From contig NZ_NPEF01000022.1 of the NCBI RefSeq assembly GCF_002811955.1, forward strand, positions 1-27,369: a stretch of DNA of 27,369 nucleotides, read 5' to 3'. The notes beneath the pieces are model-generated. The model did no database searches. It was not told the DNA's origin and worked only from the letters and a program-made list of their open reading frames with translations. Origin of the DNA: Leptospira ellisii. GTDB lineage: Bacteria > Spirochaetota > Leptospiria > Leptospirales > Leptospiraceae. The position numbers and the translations under genes were made by a program. Every line of letters starts with the position of its first letter. Position 1 is the stretch's first letter. This document shows, in pieces, positions 1 to 8,472 of the stretch.

Positions 1-62
1 GTTTAGATTTTGATCTGAATATTGCGGTGAGAAAGAGAATGAGTTTTTGGAGGGGTTTACGT

Positions 63-782
63 TCAGCATGTTGACATTCCTTCGATAAGATCAGGGGGAA
101 AATTCAAAAGTAAGGTAAGATAACGGTGGAATTTAAGATTGATCAAAGCGCGCTCGGGTTGAGGAGGAATCGGTTCAAAACCCGAAAACTGATTAAGAAA
201 AATGGAATATGTTTTCACGTTTTTGACGGGAATCGGCTTATACTCGCGTTCTTCCGGATCGGCCATCAGGGAAAGAACTCCTTCCGCAAAAGATAAATCG
301 TTCCTTTTTTCGCGCGCCGATCCTCCGAAACGGAACGGTTTCGAAAAATTCTTTATCAGCAGGAATCTAACTTCCTGATTACAGACGACCTTGAGGAAAA
401 AATCGAACTGAGAGGCAAGATATTCAGATTCTTTGATATAAGAAAAGGCCGAGTCCTCTAAACCCGATAGCGAACGGGAGGGATTGGAACGGATCCAGCT
501 CTGCAAAGAGGAAATAGAAGCAGGGGAATAGGTCTTCACTTCCGCGGTTTCGTAATGGGAAAAATCATCGAAATAAAGCGAATCCAAATCGGATCCGATC
601 GAAGGAAGATTTCGTCTAACGGAAATCTTAGAAATGGAAGAGTCCTTCGTTTTATAACTTGAGAAACATTGAAATTTGAGAAGACAGGGATGTAATTCGT
701 ACAAAGAGACGGATTTCATTCCTAAGAACAGGAGTAAAATCATACATCCTAAGCCGATCCCTGTATATCTCAATTTTGCCAT
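63..782 (-). CDS. hypothetical exported or membrane-anchored protein
   Basis: I do not recognise this 239-residue protein. It begins with a short basic segment and a hydrophobic stretch at about residues 7-25 that could be an uncleaved signal anchor or a signal peptide. The rest looks soluble, with two cysteines close together just after the hydrophobic stretch (CLLKFQC, about residues 33-39). There is no clear lipobox and no recognisable catalytic motif. The ATG at 780-782 is the only sensible start, but no good Shine-Dalgarno sequence precedes it. The gene lies on the same strand as the amine oxidase upstream, from which it is separated by 240 bases that contain a possible terminator and promoter, so it is probably transcribed alone. 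Real coding is supported by length, the N-terminal export-type signal and lack of a competing frame. Confidence 0.7.
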   Translation of the reverse strand: MAKLRYTGIGLGCMILLLFLGMKSVSLYELHPCLLKFQCFSSYKTKDSSISKISVRRNLPSIGSDLDSLYFDDFSHYETAEVKTYSPASISSLQSWIRSNPSRSLSGLEDSAFSYIKESEYLASQFDFFLKVVCNQEVRFLLIKNFSKPFRFGGSAREKRNDLSFAEGVLSLMADPEEREYKPIPVKNVKTYSIFLNQFSGFEPIPPQPERALINLKFHRYLTLLLNFPPDLIEGMSTC

Positions 783-807
783 GGGTATGAATTTCCAATT
801 GAGATGA

Positions 808-837
808 ATTAAGGTGTAAAATTATAATTTAGGTCAA
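808..837 (-). promoter_or_regulatory. possible sigma70-type promoter for the hypothetical protein gene
   Basis: On the minus strand TTGACC (832-837) lies 18 bases before CTTAAT (808-813). A perfect TATAAT (821-826) also lies between them and may be the true -10 box with a poor -35. The site is 26 to 40 bases upstream of the ATG at 782, in an AT-rich stretch. This is by eye only; no transcript start is known. Confidence 0.28.
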
Positions 838-992
838 GAAAAAATATGCCAATTTCGGAATTTTGAACCAGGATACATTTCAAAATCATTCCTTACACTT
901 GGACGATCCTCAAAAATCGGCATAAATCGGCGATTTCTTTCGAAAAATAAGATAAACCCAAACCGCCAACAACGAAAAACGATCTTCTAAAT

Positions 993-1012
993 CCTTTAAC
1001 GGACGTTAAAGG
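993..1012 (-). terminator. inverted repeat just after the amine oxidase stop, possible terminator
   Basis: CCTTTAACG at 993-1001 and CGTTAAAGG at 1004-1012 are perfect inverted repeats (7-bp stem with a 6-base loop, or longer as a cruciform). The repeat begins 10 bases past the stop codon of the minus-strand amine oxidase. On that strand it is followed only by a mildly U-rich tail (ATTTAGAAG), so it would be a weak intrinsic terminator. On the plus strand a run of six T follows after 6 bases, but no plus-strand gene ends here. Confidence 0.4.
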
Positions 1013-1022
1013 GACCGCTTTT

Positions 1023-2366
1023 TTAAACTTGGTTCACGGCTCGGATCGCGGAAGTCAACGCTCCTTCCACGGTTCCGTTTAATTCCGCCGTGTGTTCTCC
1101 CGCGAAAAAGATCCGATCCATTGGTTTTAAAAGCGAAATTATGGATCCATAACTTCCCGGAGGAAAGGTCGCGATTCCCGAAGGAAGGTATTTGGAATAT
1201 GAGGTTTCGCTGCTTTGAATCCTCAATACCTGTAAGTCTTTTTTTTGTCCCAGACGTTCCAGCGCGAGGCGGATGTATTCCACCTTCATCGCGTCCGTCG
1301 CGGCGGCCAAAACGTCGAAACGATCCCCCGTGGAGATCATTCCTAAAATTTTATCCTCCGAATTCGGTTTCGTGCCTGCGTCGTAGACGAAACCCGCCGC
1401 GGAATCGGAATACGCGGAATAGTTGTCCCGATTCCAAGGAGCTTCCCTGAGCATTAGAAAAGTCTTATATATTCGGGAATAACGTATCCTTAGCGCCGAG
1501 AGTTTTTTCTCCTTATCCAATTCGGGATCCCATTGTATGGAAGTGAGCTGATTGGCCGGTAGAGTGGAGATACAGGCGTTGCCTTCCAACTTCTTTCCGG
1601 AAGCCGTCGTTACCGTAACCTTTCCCTCTCCTTGGGAGACGGAAAGCACTGGATCGGCGAAACTGGTCTCCGTGTTTTCCAAGGAGAAGACGAGCGCTTT
1701 CGCGAGCGATTCCATTCCGCCTTCCAGTCTAGTGTTGTATTTCGGAAAATTGACGAGATCGGAAAGAACCTTTTGCGCCGACAGAGAACGGAGTGAATCT
1801 CCGTAATATAAGGAATATTTAAAGTTCAAAATCGCGAGGTCTTCGGAAGTCATTCCCTGATAGAGAAGGAAATTATAAAAACTGATTCGATCCAATTCCT
1901 GCTGTTGTGCGGAATTGATTTTGGAATTCATCTGTACGAGTTTATTCAGGATCTCCTGCGACTTGGAGGAAATGTCCCAAGTCCCCGCCTTTTGATACGA
2001 ACCGAAAAAAAGATCCGATTGAACTTCGAACTCGTTCGTTTTCAATCCCAATTCTCGGATTAAACTTCTCGCGGTCCGATGATCGGACTGAATCCACTCG
2101 GCTCCCAAATCGAGGAAGTTGCCGCTCGTATCGGCGACGGTTCGAATTCTTCCGCCCAACCGATCCGTCGCTTCCAAAAGTTTTACCTTGATCCCGGTCT
2201 TTCCCAAAAGATACGCGGAATACAAACCGGAAATTCCGCCGCCTAACACGATCACCGTTTTTTGCGACGAGGATCCTTGTGCGCGCAAATTCAATCCGGG
2301 CAAACCTGCAATTCCGGCCGCAGTCAATACTCCGAGTTTGATAAATTCCGATCTGGTAAGTTTCAT
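1023..2366 (-). CDS. FAD-dependent amine oxidase (flavin monoamine oxidase family)
   Basis: The 447-residue protein belongs to the flavin amine oxidase family, which oxidises primary or secondary amines to imines with release of hydrogen peroxide. After an export-type N-terminus comes the dinucleotide-binding motif [17 protein letters not shown] (about residues 38-54), then [14 protein letters not shown], the usual second FAD-contact motif. The C-terminus has [18 protein letters not shown], the family's FAD-closing motif. No cysteine is seen at the position used for covalent FAD in human MAO, so FAD is probably non-covalent. The N-terminus ([10 protein letters not shown], then a hydrophobic stretch to about residue 28) looks like a Tat-type leader but has only one arginine at the twin-arginine position, so export by Tat is uncertain. 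The substrate cannot be read from sequence. It is divergent from the B12 unit, with the riboswitch leader between them. Confidence 0.9.
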   Translation of the reverse strand: MKLTRSEFIKLGVLTAAGIAGLPGLNLRAQGSSSQKTVIVLGGGISGLYSAYLLGKTGIKVKLLEATDRLGGRIRTVADTSGNFLDLGAEWIQSDHRTARSLIRELGLKTNEFEVQSDLFFGSYQKAGTWDISSKSQEILNKLVQMNSKINSAQQQELDRISFYNFLLYQGMTSEDLAILNFKYSLYYGDSLRSLSAQKVLSDLVNFPKYNTRLEGGMESLAKALVFSLENTETSFADPVLSVSQGEGKVTVTTASGKKLEGNACISTLPANQLTSIQWDPELDKEKKLSALRIRYSRIYKTFLMLREAPWNRDNYSAYSDSAAGFVYDAGTKPNSEDKILGMISTGDRFDVLAAATDAMKVEYIRLALERLGQKKDLQVLRIQSSETSYSKYLPSGIATFPPGSYGSIISLLKPMDRIFFAGEHTAELNGTVEGALTSAIRAVNQV

Positions 2367-2511
2367 TCTTTTGTCCGGTTTATGATTTCGGAAAATTCTT
2401 CCTTTTATGAGTTTCGGCCGTTTTATCGGCTTTCTCGGAAAGATTTTATTCGATTTTAAAAATCCGATTTTCCGATTATAAAAAAACTTGCTCTCATAAC
2501 TTCGGAAATTT

Positions 2512-2660
2512 TCCCTGTACCCAAGCTTTCAGGGAGGAAGTTGGGTGTAATTCCCACGCTGACCCGCAACTGTAATTTCGTTTTCGAAAGGAATCGATAA
2601 GCCAGATCTTCCCCGCGAACAACGTCCTCGAGGTAGGGATAGTTCGAAACTCGCCTTAGC
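2512..2660 (+). promoter_or_regulatory. cobalamin riboswitch (AdoCbl-type aptamer)
   Basis: The leader contains the conserved core of a cobalamin aptamer: GGGTGTAATTCCCACGCTG (2543-2561), then ACCCGCAACTGTAA (2562-2575), and the B12-box start AAGCCAGAT (2599-2607). A GC-rich palindrome CCTCGAGG (2626-2633) sits in the 3' part. Edges are approximate because the closing P1 stem was not folded. Cobalamin riboswitches reduce expression of downstream genes when cobalamin is abundant. Here the downstream plus-strand genes are two lipoproteins, a membrane protein and cobT-cobS-cobC, which fits exactly. The divergent amine oxidase is on the other strand and would not be controlled by this RNA. Confidence 0.94.
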
Positions 2661-2677
2661 ATTTCATGCGCCGCGAT

Positions 2678-2823
2678 GGGGTCCCGAAAGACGAAGAACG
2701 CCGGAGACCCCTGCGAGAATTACAATCTTAGAAACCGTATAACGTTCGGATTCTGAATCGAATTCCGTATCCTATCTTAGGATCGGGGGAAACCGGCAAA
2801 AGAAAACTTTTGTAGGTAAAGAC
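2678..2823 (+). promoter_or_regulatory. structured leader between aptamer and first lipoprotein (probable expression platform)
   Basis: Three hairpins can be read by eye. GGGGTC plus CCG (2678-2686) pairs with CGG plus GACCCC (2702-2711), with one bulged A at 2705. ATCCTA (2769-2774) pairs perfectly with TAGGAT (2778-2783). CAAAAG (2797-2802) pairs with CTTTTG (2807-2812) across a four-A loop. The last hairpin ends one base before the Shine-Dalgarno TAGGTAA (2813-2819), which is followed by the ATG at 2824. None of the hairpins is followed by a U-run, so control of translation or of RNA stability seems likelier than intrinsic termination. That is inference; no fold was computed. Confidence 0.5.
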
Positions 2824-3384
2824 ATGAAACGCAAGACAACTTGGAAAATCGTAGCGGTAACGTTCCTGATCTTAGGATTGGCGAACTGTTTCGAATCGAA
2901 AGAGGACAAAGATCAGGACAACACCGCCCTTCTTACTCTCTTAAACGCGACTAGATTGGAAGTAACCGGTTATTGGGACTATTTCAACGGAACTCCCGAT
3001 TACCCCGGAGATATGTTCAACTCCCCGGGAACGGTAAAGTCGGGCGAATTCTATCTCGACAATCAGATCTTTACGCAAATCTCGGGCGCTTCCGTTTATC
3101 AGGCGAACATCGTGGAATACAACAACACGACTCAAACGATTTACGTTCAGTTTACGCAACATCCTTTCGGAGCGGCGGGAAAATTCTCCGCCTACTATTG
3201 GACCCGTTTTACGGATAATAAATTCTATGTTTGCGGCGACTTGTCAGGTAATAAAAACACTTTGGCCGAGATAAAAGCCAGCGCTCAAGTGAACGATAAG
3301 ACGAACATGAACTCGGGATGTTATACGAACAACACGTTCACTCCCGGAGTCGGTTTCACTTGGAACCGATTGGAAGCGAAGTAA
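2824..3384 (+). CDS. lipoprotein, first gene of the cobalamin-riboswitch unit
   Basis: This 186-residue protein has a basic start, a hydrophobic core and a lipobox LANC, with Cys22 as the predicted lipidated residue. Asn at -1 is acceptable in spirochaetes. After the Cys comes an acidic linker (ESKEDKDQDN) and a short leucine-rich stretch (ALLTLL), a layout also seen in the next gene and common in leptospiral lipoproteins. The mature domain is rich in Tyr, Trp, Phe and Asn and looks all-beta; it keeps two cysteines (about 137 and 161) that could form a disulfide. I know no function for it. Its place directly behind a cobalamin riboswitch suggests a surface or periplasmic part of corrinoid capture, which is inference from context only. 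The ATG has a Shine-Dalgarno AGG 7 bases upstream. Confidence 0.88.
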   Translation: MKRKTTWKIVAVTFLILGLANCFESKEDKDQDNTALLTLLNATRLEVTGYWDYFNGTPDYPGDMFNSPGTVKSGEFYLDNQIFTQISGASVYQANIVEYNNTTQTIYVQFTQHPFGAAGKFSAYYWTRFTDNKFYVCGDLSGNKNTLAEIKASAQVNDKTNMNSGCYTNNTFTPGVGFTWNRLEAK

Positions 3385-3398
3385 AACACTTTCAAAAA

Positions 3399-3431
3399 GG
3401 GTAAAATAGATCGATCGGATCTGTTTTACCC
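3399..3431 (-). terminator. strong intercistronic hairpin; terminator-like on the minus strand
   Basis: GGGTAAAATAGATC (3399-3412) pairs with GATCTGTTTTACCC (3418-3431) over 14 base pairs with one G-U and a five-base loop. It lies between the two lipoprotein genes. On the plus strand no U-run follows, so it should not stop the operon transcript; it may protect or help process the mRNA. On the minus strand the stem is followed directly by TTTTTGAAAG, which makes a good intrinsic terminator against antisense transcription. Confidence 0.6.
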
Positions 3432-3447
3432 GAATCGAAGGACATCT

Positions 3448-4287
3448 ATGAAACATTTTTCCGTAATCAAAAGGATCACACTCGTTCTGACGGGCGTTTC
3501 TTTCCTCGCTTTCTGCGGGACGAACTCCCAAAGCGACGACTCCTCCGCAATTGCATTTCTTCTTTTAGCCCAGCAGAATTCGCAGATAGACGCGACTAAT
3601 CCCTGCAGACCTAGAACCGCGATCGATCAAGCGGGCGTTTATAACGCGAAACAGATCGTAAGCGCTCCCGCAAACACCGGTTCCGGTTTTCAGGACTCGT
3701 ATTGTGCGGTGGACGGCGTGATGGGTTTGGGGGATTTTAACGGTTCCCTCGACGTCTTCACTTTAGACACGAGCGGCGCAGGCGCTTCCTTGATCCTAGG
3801 CTGGGACGGCAAAAAGGTTCAGGATACGGCGGGTAGCGATTTCATCGTATTCGAAAATCCGTTTTTATTAAACGGAAATCCTAGCACCGTATTTGTGGAA
3901 CCCGTCATCGTGGAAGTGGGAAATAATCAGACCGATTGGTGCGGTTGGAATCCTACGTACACCGGAGGCGGAACGTATTCGAACGATCCCGCAGATTGGA
4001 TCCGCTTTGCGGGTATCAACTACGTCGATTATAATCAGATCACCAATCCAATGGATTCGGCAACGTTGTTCGCAACCGGCGGAGGGGACGCTTTCGATCT
4101 GTCGGACGCCGATTTCGGAAATTCGGGAAACGGATGCAACGCAGCGCTTAAAAACGAACTGCAAACGAACGGATTTCTTTTCGTAAAAATGACGGGAGCG
4201 AAAGAGATCCAAACGGCGCTTCCGATCCCGGGCGCCAACGAAAATCCGGACATAGACGGCGTCATCGCCAAACAACTCAGTCCGTAA
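3448..4287 (+). CDS. lipoprotein, second gene of the cobalamin-riboswitch unit
   Basis: The 279-residue protein has a signal peptide ending in lipobox LAFC (predicted lipid Cys23), an acidic serine-rich linker and a hydrophobic patch AIAFLLLAQQN. The mature part has four more cysteines (in NPCRP, SYCAVDG, DWCGW, NGCNAA) and a segment with GSLDVFTLD, then ASLILGWDGKKVQD, then GSDFIVFENPFL. This resembles a beta-sandwich repeat I recall from bacterial proteins annotated as cell surface proteins, in which the consensus is roughly LGF-then-DFVVFEN. The match is from memory and gives a fold guess, not a function. The Shine-Dalgarno GAAGGA precedes the ATG by 6 bases. Only 15 bases separate it from the membrane protein gene. 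A role in binding a corrinoid or a precursor at the outer membrane is a reasonable inference from the riboswitch and the cob genes. Confidence 0.88.
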   Translation: MKHFSVIKRITLVLTGVSFLAFCGTNSQSDDSSAIAFLLLAQQNSQIDATNPCRPRTAIDQAGVYNAKQIVSAPANTGSGFQDSYCAVDGVMGLGDFNGSLDVFTLDTSGAGASLILGWDGKKVQDTAGSDFIVFENPFLLNGNPSTVFVEPVIVEVGNNQTDWCGWNPTYTGGGTYSNDPADWIRFAGINYVDYNQITNPMDSATLFATGGGDAFDLSDADFGNSGNGCNAALKNELQTNGFLFVKMTGAKEIQTALPIPGANENPDIDGVIAKQLSP

Positions 4288-4302
4288 TATAAGGAGAATT
4301 GA

Positions 4303-4932
<630 letters not shown>

Positions 4933-5937
4933 ATTACAAAACAAGATCGACTTTAAAACGAAACCTCCCGGATCGTTAGGAACGCTGGAGGTCCTCGCCC
5001 ATCAAATAGGATCGATTCAAAATACGGAATCCCCGGAGTTGAACGATCCTCATATTCTCGTTTTTGCGGGCGACCACGGACTTGCGAATTCCGGAGTCAG
5101 CGCGTTTCCCAAAGAAGTGACCTACCAAATGGTATTCAATTTTTTGAATGGAGGGGCGGCGATCAACGTATTCTGCGCGCAAAATTCCATCCGCTTGAAG
5201 GTGGTCGATGCGGGTGTGGATTTTTCCTTTCCCCAGGATTTGTTTTCCAAAAATCCCGATTTTATCAACGCGAAAGTGGGCTTCGGAACAAGAAACATAC
5301 TGATGGAAGCCGCCATGAGTCGGGAGGAATGCGAACAGGCCCTTCAAAGAGGAGCGTGGGTTTCGGAGGAATTCGTTTCAAAAAATTGTAATATAATCGG
5401 ATTCGGGGAAATGGGAATCGGAAACACGTCCTCTGCAAGTCTAATCGCGGCGGCACTTTTGAAAAAGGATCTCAAGGAAGTTACGGGAAGAGGAACCGGT
5501 TTGAACGATCAGGGTTTCGAAAAGAAAAAGGTGATCCTCGAGGAATGTTATCTTAAATACAAAAACTCGTTCCAAAGTCCGCTCGACGTTCTTATGATTT
5601 TCGGAGGGTTCGAAATCGCGATGATGATCGGCGCAATGATCGATTCGGCGAAAAAAAGCAGAATCCTTTTGATCGACGGCTTCATCGCTTCTTCGGCGTT
5701 TCTGCTGGCGTCGAAAATCGAGCCTTCCTTAAAGGCCAACGCCGTCTTCTGTCATAAATCGGTAGAGCCGGGCCATTCTCATATATTAGAAGAACTTAAT
5801 GTAAAACCGATACTGGATCTGGGATTGCGTCTGGGGGAAGGAACGGGTTGCGCAATCGCCTACCCGATCGTAAAATCCGCGGTCTCGTTTTTAAACGAAA
5901 TGGCGTCCTTCGAAAGCGCCAAAGTGGATCAGAAACT

Positions 5938-6741
5938 TTGATCTTTTCCGTATTGCGGGAGGAGCTGAATCGGCTCTGCGCCTCTTTGATGTTCAACACA
6001 AGACTACCCGTACCCGCATTCTACGTTTATTCCGAAGCGACCGTCTCCAGATCTTCGCGTTATTTCCCTTTGATCGGCTGGATCGTATTCGCCGGTTCCT
6101 CGTTCTCCGTCTTCGGTTTTTCCTTACTGTTTCCGCCGGAAATATCCGTGATCTTAGGAATGATCGTAAGCGTTTTGATTACCGGAGGTTTTCACGAGGA
6201 CGGATTGGCGGACGTGTGCGACGCGTTCGGCGGAGGATGGAACAAGGAAAAGATCCTCGAAATAATGAAGGACAGTCGGATCGGAACATTCGGGTCCATC
6301 GGATTAATTCTCGTTTTAGGATTGAAATTTTATCTTCTCGTTCACTTGCTCCGCGTTTCACCTTGGATATTTCTTCTTACGACTTGGTTCGCCCATTCGA
6401 TCAGCCGCTGGTTTGCGTTGTTATTGATGATGTTGATTCCGTATTCGAGGGACAACGATCTTTCCAAATCCAAACCTATGGTGAAAAAATTACCTCCGTC
6501 TGATTTTATGTTGTCCGTCTTTTTCGGGTGGTTTCCGGCGTTTTATCTAGGAATAAAAAATCAGGATCGTATTTCGAACGTACTCGTAGCATTGACGTTT
6601 TGTTTCGGAACGGTTTTTTATCTTAGATATTACTTTAAGAAATGGATCGAGGGCTTTACGGGAGATTGTCTCGGCTTCACTCAGCAGACGACGGAGATTA
6701 TGGTCTATCTGGGAATGTCCGTATCTTGGAACTTTATCTGA
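5938..6741 (+). CDS. cobS: adenosylcobinamide-GDP ribazoletransferase (cobalamin synthase)
   Basis: CobS is an inner-membrane enzyme that joins adenosylcobinamide-GDP with alpha-ribazole (or its phosphate) in the last assembly steps. The signature [16 protein letters not shown] (with [12 protein letters not shown] after it) is the metal-binding core of the family. Several hydrophobic helices follow, and [15 protein letters not shown] near the C-terminus matches the family's second motif (GDCLGA-type). I place the start at TTG 5938, which overlaps the cobT stop as TTGA and gives 267 residues beginning [13 protein letters not shown], the usual CobS N-terminus. A longer frame from 5848 would add residues that only mirror cobT. 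No strong Shine-Dalgarno precedes this start, consistent with coupling to cobT. The end overlaps cobC by 16 bases. Confidence 0.93.
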   Translation: MIFSVLREELNRLCASLMFNTRLPVPAFYVYSEATVSRSSRYFPLIGWIVFAGSSFSVFGFSLLFPPEISVILGMIVSVLITGGFHEDGLADVCDAFGGGWNKEKILEIMKDSRIGTFGSIGLILVLGLKFYLLVHLLRVSPWIFLLTTWFAHSISRWFALLLMMLIPYSRDNDLSKSKPMVKKLPPSDFMLSVFFGWFPAFYLGIKNQDRISNVLVALTFCFGTVFYLRYYFKKWIEGFTGDCLGFTQQTTEIMVYLGMSVSWNFI

Positions 6742-7310
6742 TCAGACACACCGCTCCCGACGTTCCAAACGGAACCTGTTACGGAAGAACGGACGTCCCG
6801 CTGACGCCTTCGTATCGAACGGATACGGCCCGCGTCGTCTCCAAATTGGGTATTCGACCTGACAAACTCTATTCGAGTCCGAGTTCCCGGTGTTCCATTC
6901 TCGCGGAATCCATATCCGAATCGTTCGAAATTAAATTAGAATATTCTGATTTATTAATGGAGCTTGATTTCGGCTCTTGGGAAGGGAAGCTATGGTCCGA
7001 AATTCCCGAGTCCGAATCGCGTTTCTGGACCGATAACTTCGTCGAAGCCGAAACCCCCGAGGGGGAAAGTTACAAGCAGCTTTTCGACCGCGTTTCGGTC
7101 TTCCTCGAAAACAACCTCGACCTTTCCTCGGATGAAAAAATCGGAATCGTGACCCATGGCGGAGTGATTCGAAGTATTTTCTGCAAATATCTGGACCTGC
7201 CCCTGGATAAGGGATTCCGTTTCGAATCGAATTACGGATCGATCTCAAAGCTCAAATTAGAACGGAATGGGACAGAATTTTTTTCCAAACTCATATTTTG
7301 GAATCTTTGA
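6726..7310 (+). CDS. cobC: alpha-ribazole phosphatase, histidine phosphatase family
   Basis: CobC removes the phosphate from alpha-ribazole 5'-phosphate (or from adenosylcobalamin 5'-phosphate). The protein begins [20 protein letters not shown], with the phosphorylated His of the RHT motif at about residue 8. It also has YSSPSSRC, the acid-base region [12 protein letters not shown], and THGGVIRS with the second catalytic His. With the start at TTG 6726 it is 194 residues, the normal family length. An upstream frame from 6642 would add a tail lying inside cobS. The cobS stop lies within the first codons, so translation is coupled. Other phosphatases of this family act on sugars, but the neighbours cobT and cobS make the cobalamin role very likely. 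This is the last gene of the plus-strand unit. Confidence 0.93.
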   Translation: MELYLIRHTAPDVPNGTCYGRTDVPLTPSYRTDTARVVSKLGIRPDKLYSSPSSRCSILAESISESFEIKLEYSDLLMELDFGSWEGKLWSEIPESESRFWTDNFVEAETPEGESYKQLFDRVSVFLENNLDLSSDEKIGIVTHGGVIRSIFCKYLDLPLDKGFRFESNYGSISKLKLERNGTEFFSKLIFWNL

Positions 7311-7357
7311 CCCGACGCGGACGCCGCAACCGATTCGCTCGAATCCGGATAATCGAA

Positions 7358-7420
7358 GTTGATTCGTAAACCCTTCTTCAGAAAAAAAGCCGGGACGACG
7401 ATAGGTTTTTCGGAATCAAC
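7358..7420 (+). other. long-range inverted repeat upstream of the VWA gene
   Basis: GTTGATTC (7358-7365) is the exact reverse complement of GAATCAAC (7413-7420). Inside it AAACC (7368-7372) can pair with GGTTT (7404-7408). The whole could form a hairpin with a 31-base loop that ends 17 bases before the ATG at 7438. It might be a transcript end for cobC, a 5'-UTR element, or chance. Confidence 0.35.
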
Positions 7421-7437
7421 CGATAACAAATATTAGT

Positions 7438-8469
7438 ATGCGTTTCGGTTCAAAACGTCTTTTTGTCGCAATTGTGTTTTTTGCGATCTCCGGTTTTCCA
7501 TCCGCTTCGGAAACGAAAAAAAAATCCAAGTTATTCATCGTGGATGCGTCCGGTTCGATGAACGAATATTTGGGAATTTATCAAAAGATGCACCTCGCCA
7601 AGAAGCACGTTAGCCGATATATCTCTTCCCTTTCCGGCGAAACCGAAATCGGCTTTTTAGCCTACGGAAACCGTATTCCCGGCTGTTCCTCGTCCCGATT
7701 ATATCATCCTTTGGAACCGGAAAACCGCAAAGATTTTAAGAATCGTCTCTTCGGTTTAACGCCTTCCGGCGCGACTCCTTTGGCGGAATCGATCCGTATT
7801 GCAGGAGCGATCGCGGCGGGGAAAAAGGAAGAGGTGGAAATCATATTGGTGACGGACGGAGTGGAAAGTTGTTACGGGGATCCGAAGAAGGAACTTCAAG
7901 CCCTGAAAAAACAGAGGATCCCCTTCCGATTCCACATTTTAGGATTGGGTCTAAAGCCCGAGGATGAACTGCAGATGAAAATCCTTTCCGAAGAGGGTGG
8001 AGGAAAATATTTCGGAATCGAAGACGACTCCTCTTTCCACATCGCCTTGGATTCCTTAAACGAAAACGACGCCTCCCCGGTCTCCAACGCGAACGGCGTT
8101 CCCGAGGAGCGGAACCGCGGAATGGTTTGGTTCGAAAAAATCGAAAAGGGAGAACAAAACGATTCGAAAATCTCCTATACGATCCAGTTCGGTTTTAAGA
8201 CGGGATCGGAAAAACATTCAAAAAACTGCATAATCTTGAACTTAAAGGATTCTTCCGGAAAAACCGGCGCGGTCTTGGGTCCGAAACGGATCACCTCACC
8301 GGAAAGCATCGTAATCAATCAAAGTTTATGTTTCGATCTTTCGGAAAGTAAGGGAAAATTTTCGTTAGAAATACCCAAACAAAACCCACTTTCGGGGGTT
8401 TTGGAGCTTTGGGATATGAGTGAAGTCCCCTTCCCTCTGGACGTCTCTAAAGAAGAGGAATTACGTTAG
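7438..8469 (+). CDS. secreted von Willebrand factor A-domain protein
   Basis: The 343-residue protein has a signal peptide (about residues 1-23, ending FPSASE). A VWA domain follows at about 30-210. The metal-ion-dependent adhesion site is complete: DASGS at about 36-40, Thr in SGATPLAES, and Asp in LVTDGVESC. VWA domains of this kind bind partner proteins through a divalent metal. The part after about residue 215 looks beta-rich and I do not recognise it. No Shine-Dalgarno is visible before the ATG (TAACAAATATTAGT), so initiation is weak or the mRNA starts close by. The gene follows cobC by 127 bases but has no apparent link to B12. Its stop is 3 bases from the stop of the convergent DUF4139 gene, which suggests an old, fixed arrangement. 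Confidence 0.9.
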   Translation: MRFGSKRLFVAIVFFAISGFPSASETKKKSKLFIVDASGSMNEYLGIYQKMHLAKKHVSRYISSLSGETEIGFLAYGNRIPGCSSSRLYHPLEPENRKDFKNRLFGLTPSGATPLAESIRIAGAIAAGKKEEVEIILVTDGVESCYGDPKKELQALKKQRIPFRFHILGLGLKPEDELQMKILSEEGGGKYFGIEDDSSFHIALDSLNENDASPVSNANGVPEERNRGMVWFEKIEKGEQNDSKISYTIQFGFKTGSEKHSKNCIILNLKDSSGKTGAVLGPKRITSPESIVINQSLCFDLSESKGKFSLEIPKQNPLSGVLELWDMSEVPFPLDVSKEEELR

Positions 8470-8472
8470 ACG

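Noticed and set aside
1..62. Possible gene start at the left edge (GGAGGGG near position 50)
   Set aside because: On the plus strand no open frame with recognisable coding follows; the sequence runs into the end of the minus-strand gene.
1121..1450. 109-codon plus-strand frame within the amine oxidase gene
   Set aside because: It is antisense to conserved amine oxidase motifs and is rich in Arg and Pro, as expected for a shadow frame.
5848..5937. Longer cobS start inside cobT
   Set aside because: The extra residues mirror cobT sequence in another frame and do not look like the CobS N-terminus; TTG 5938 gives the usual start and length.
6642..6725. Longer cobC start inside cobS
   Set aside because: Histidine phosphatases begin a few residues before RHT; the extra 28 residues lie inside conserved cobS sequence.
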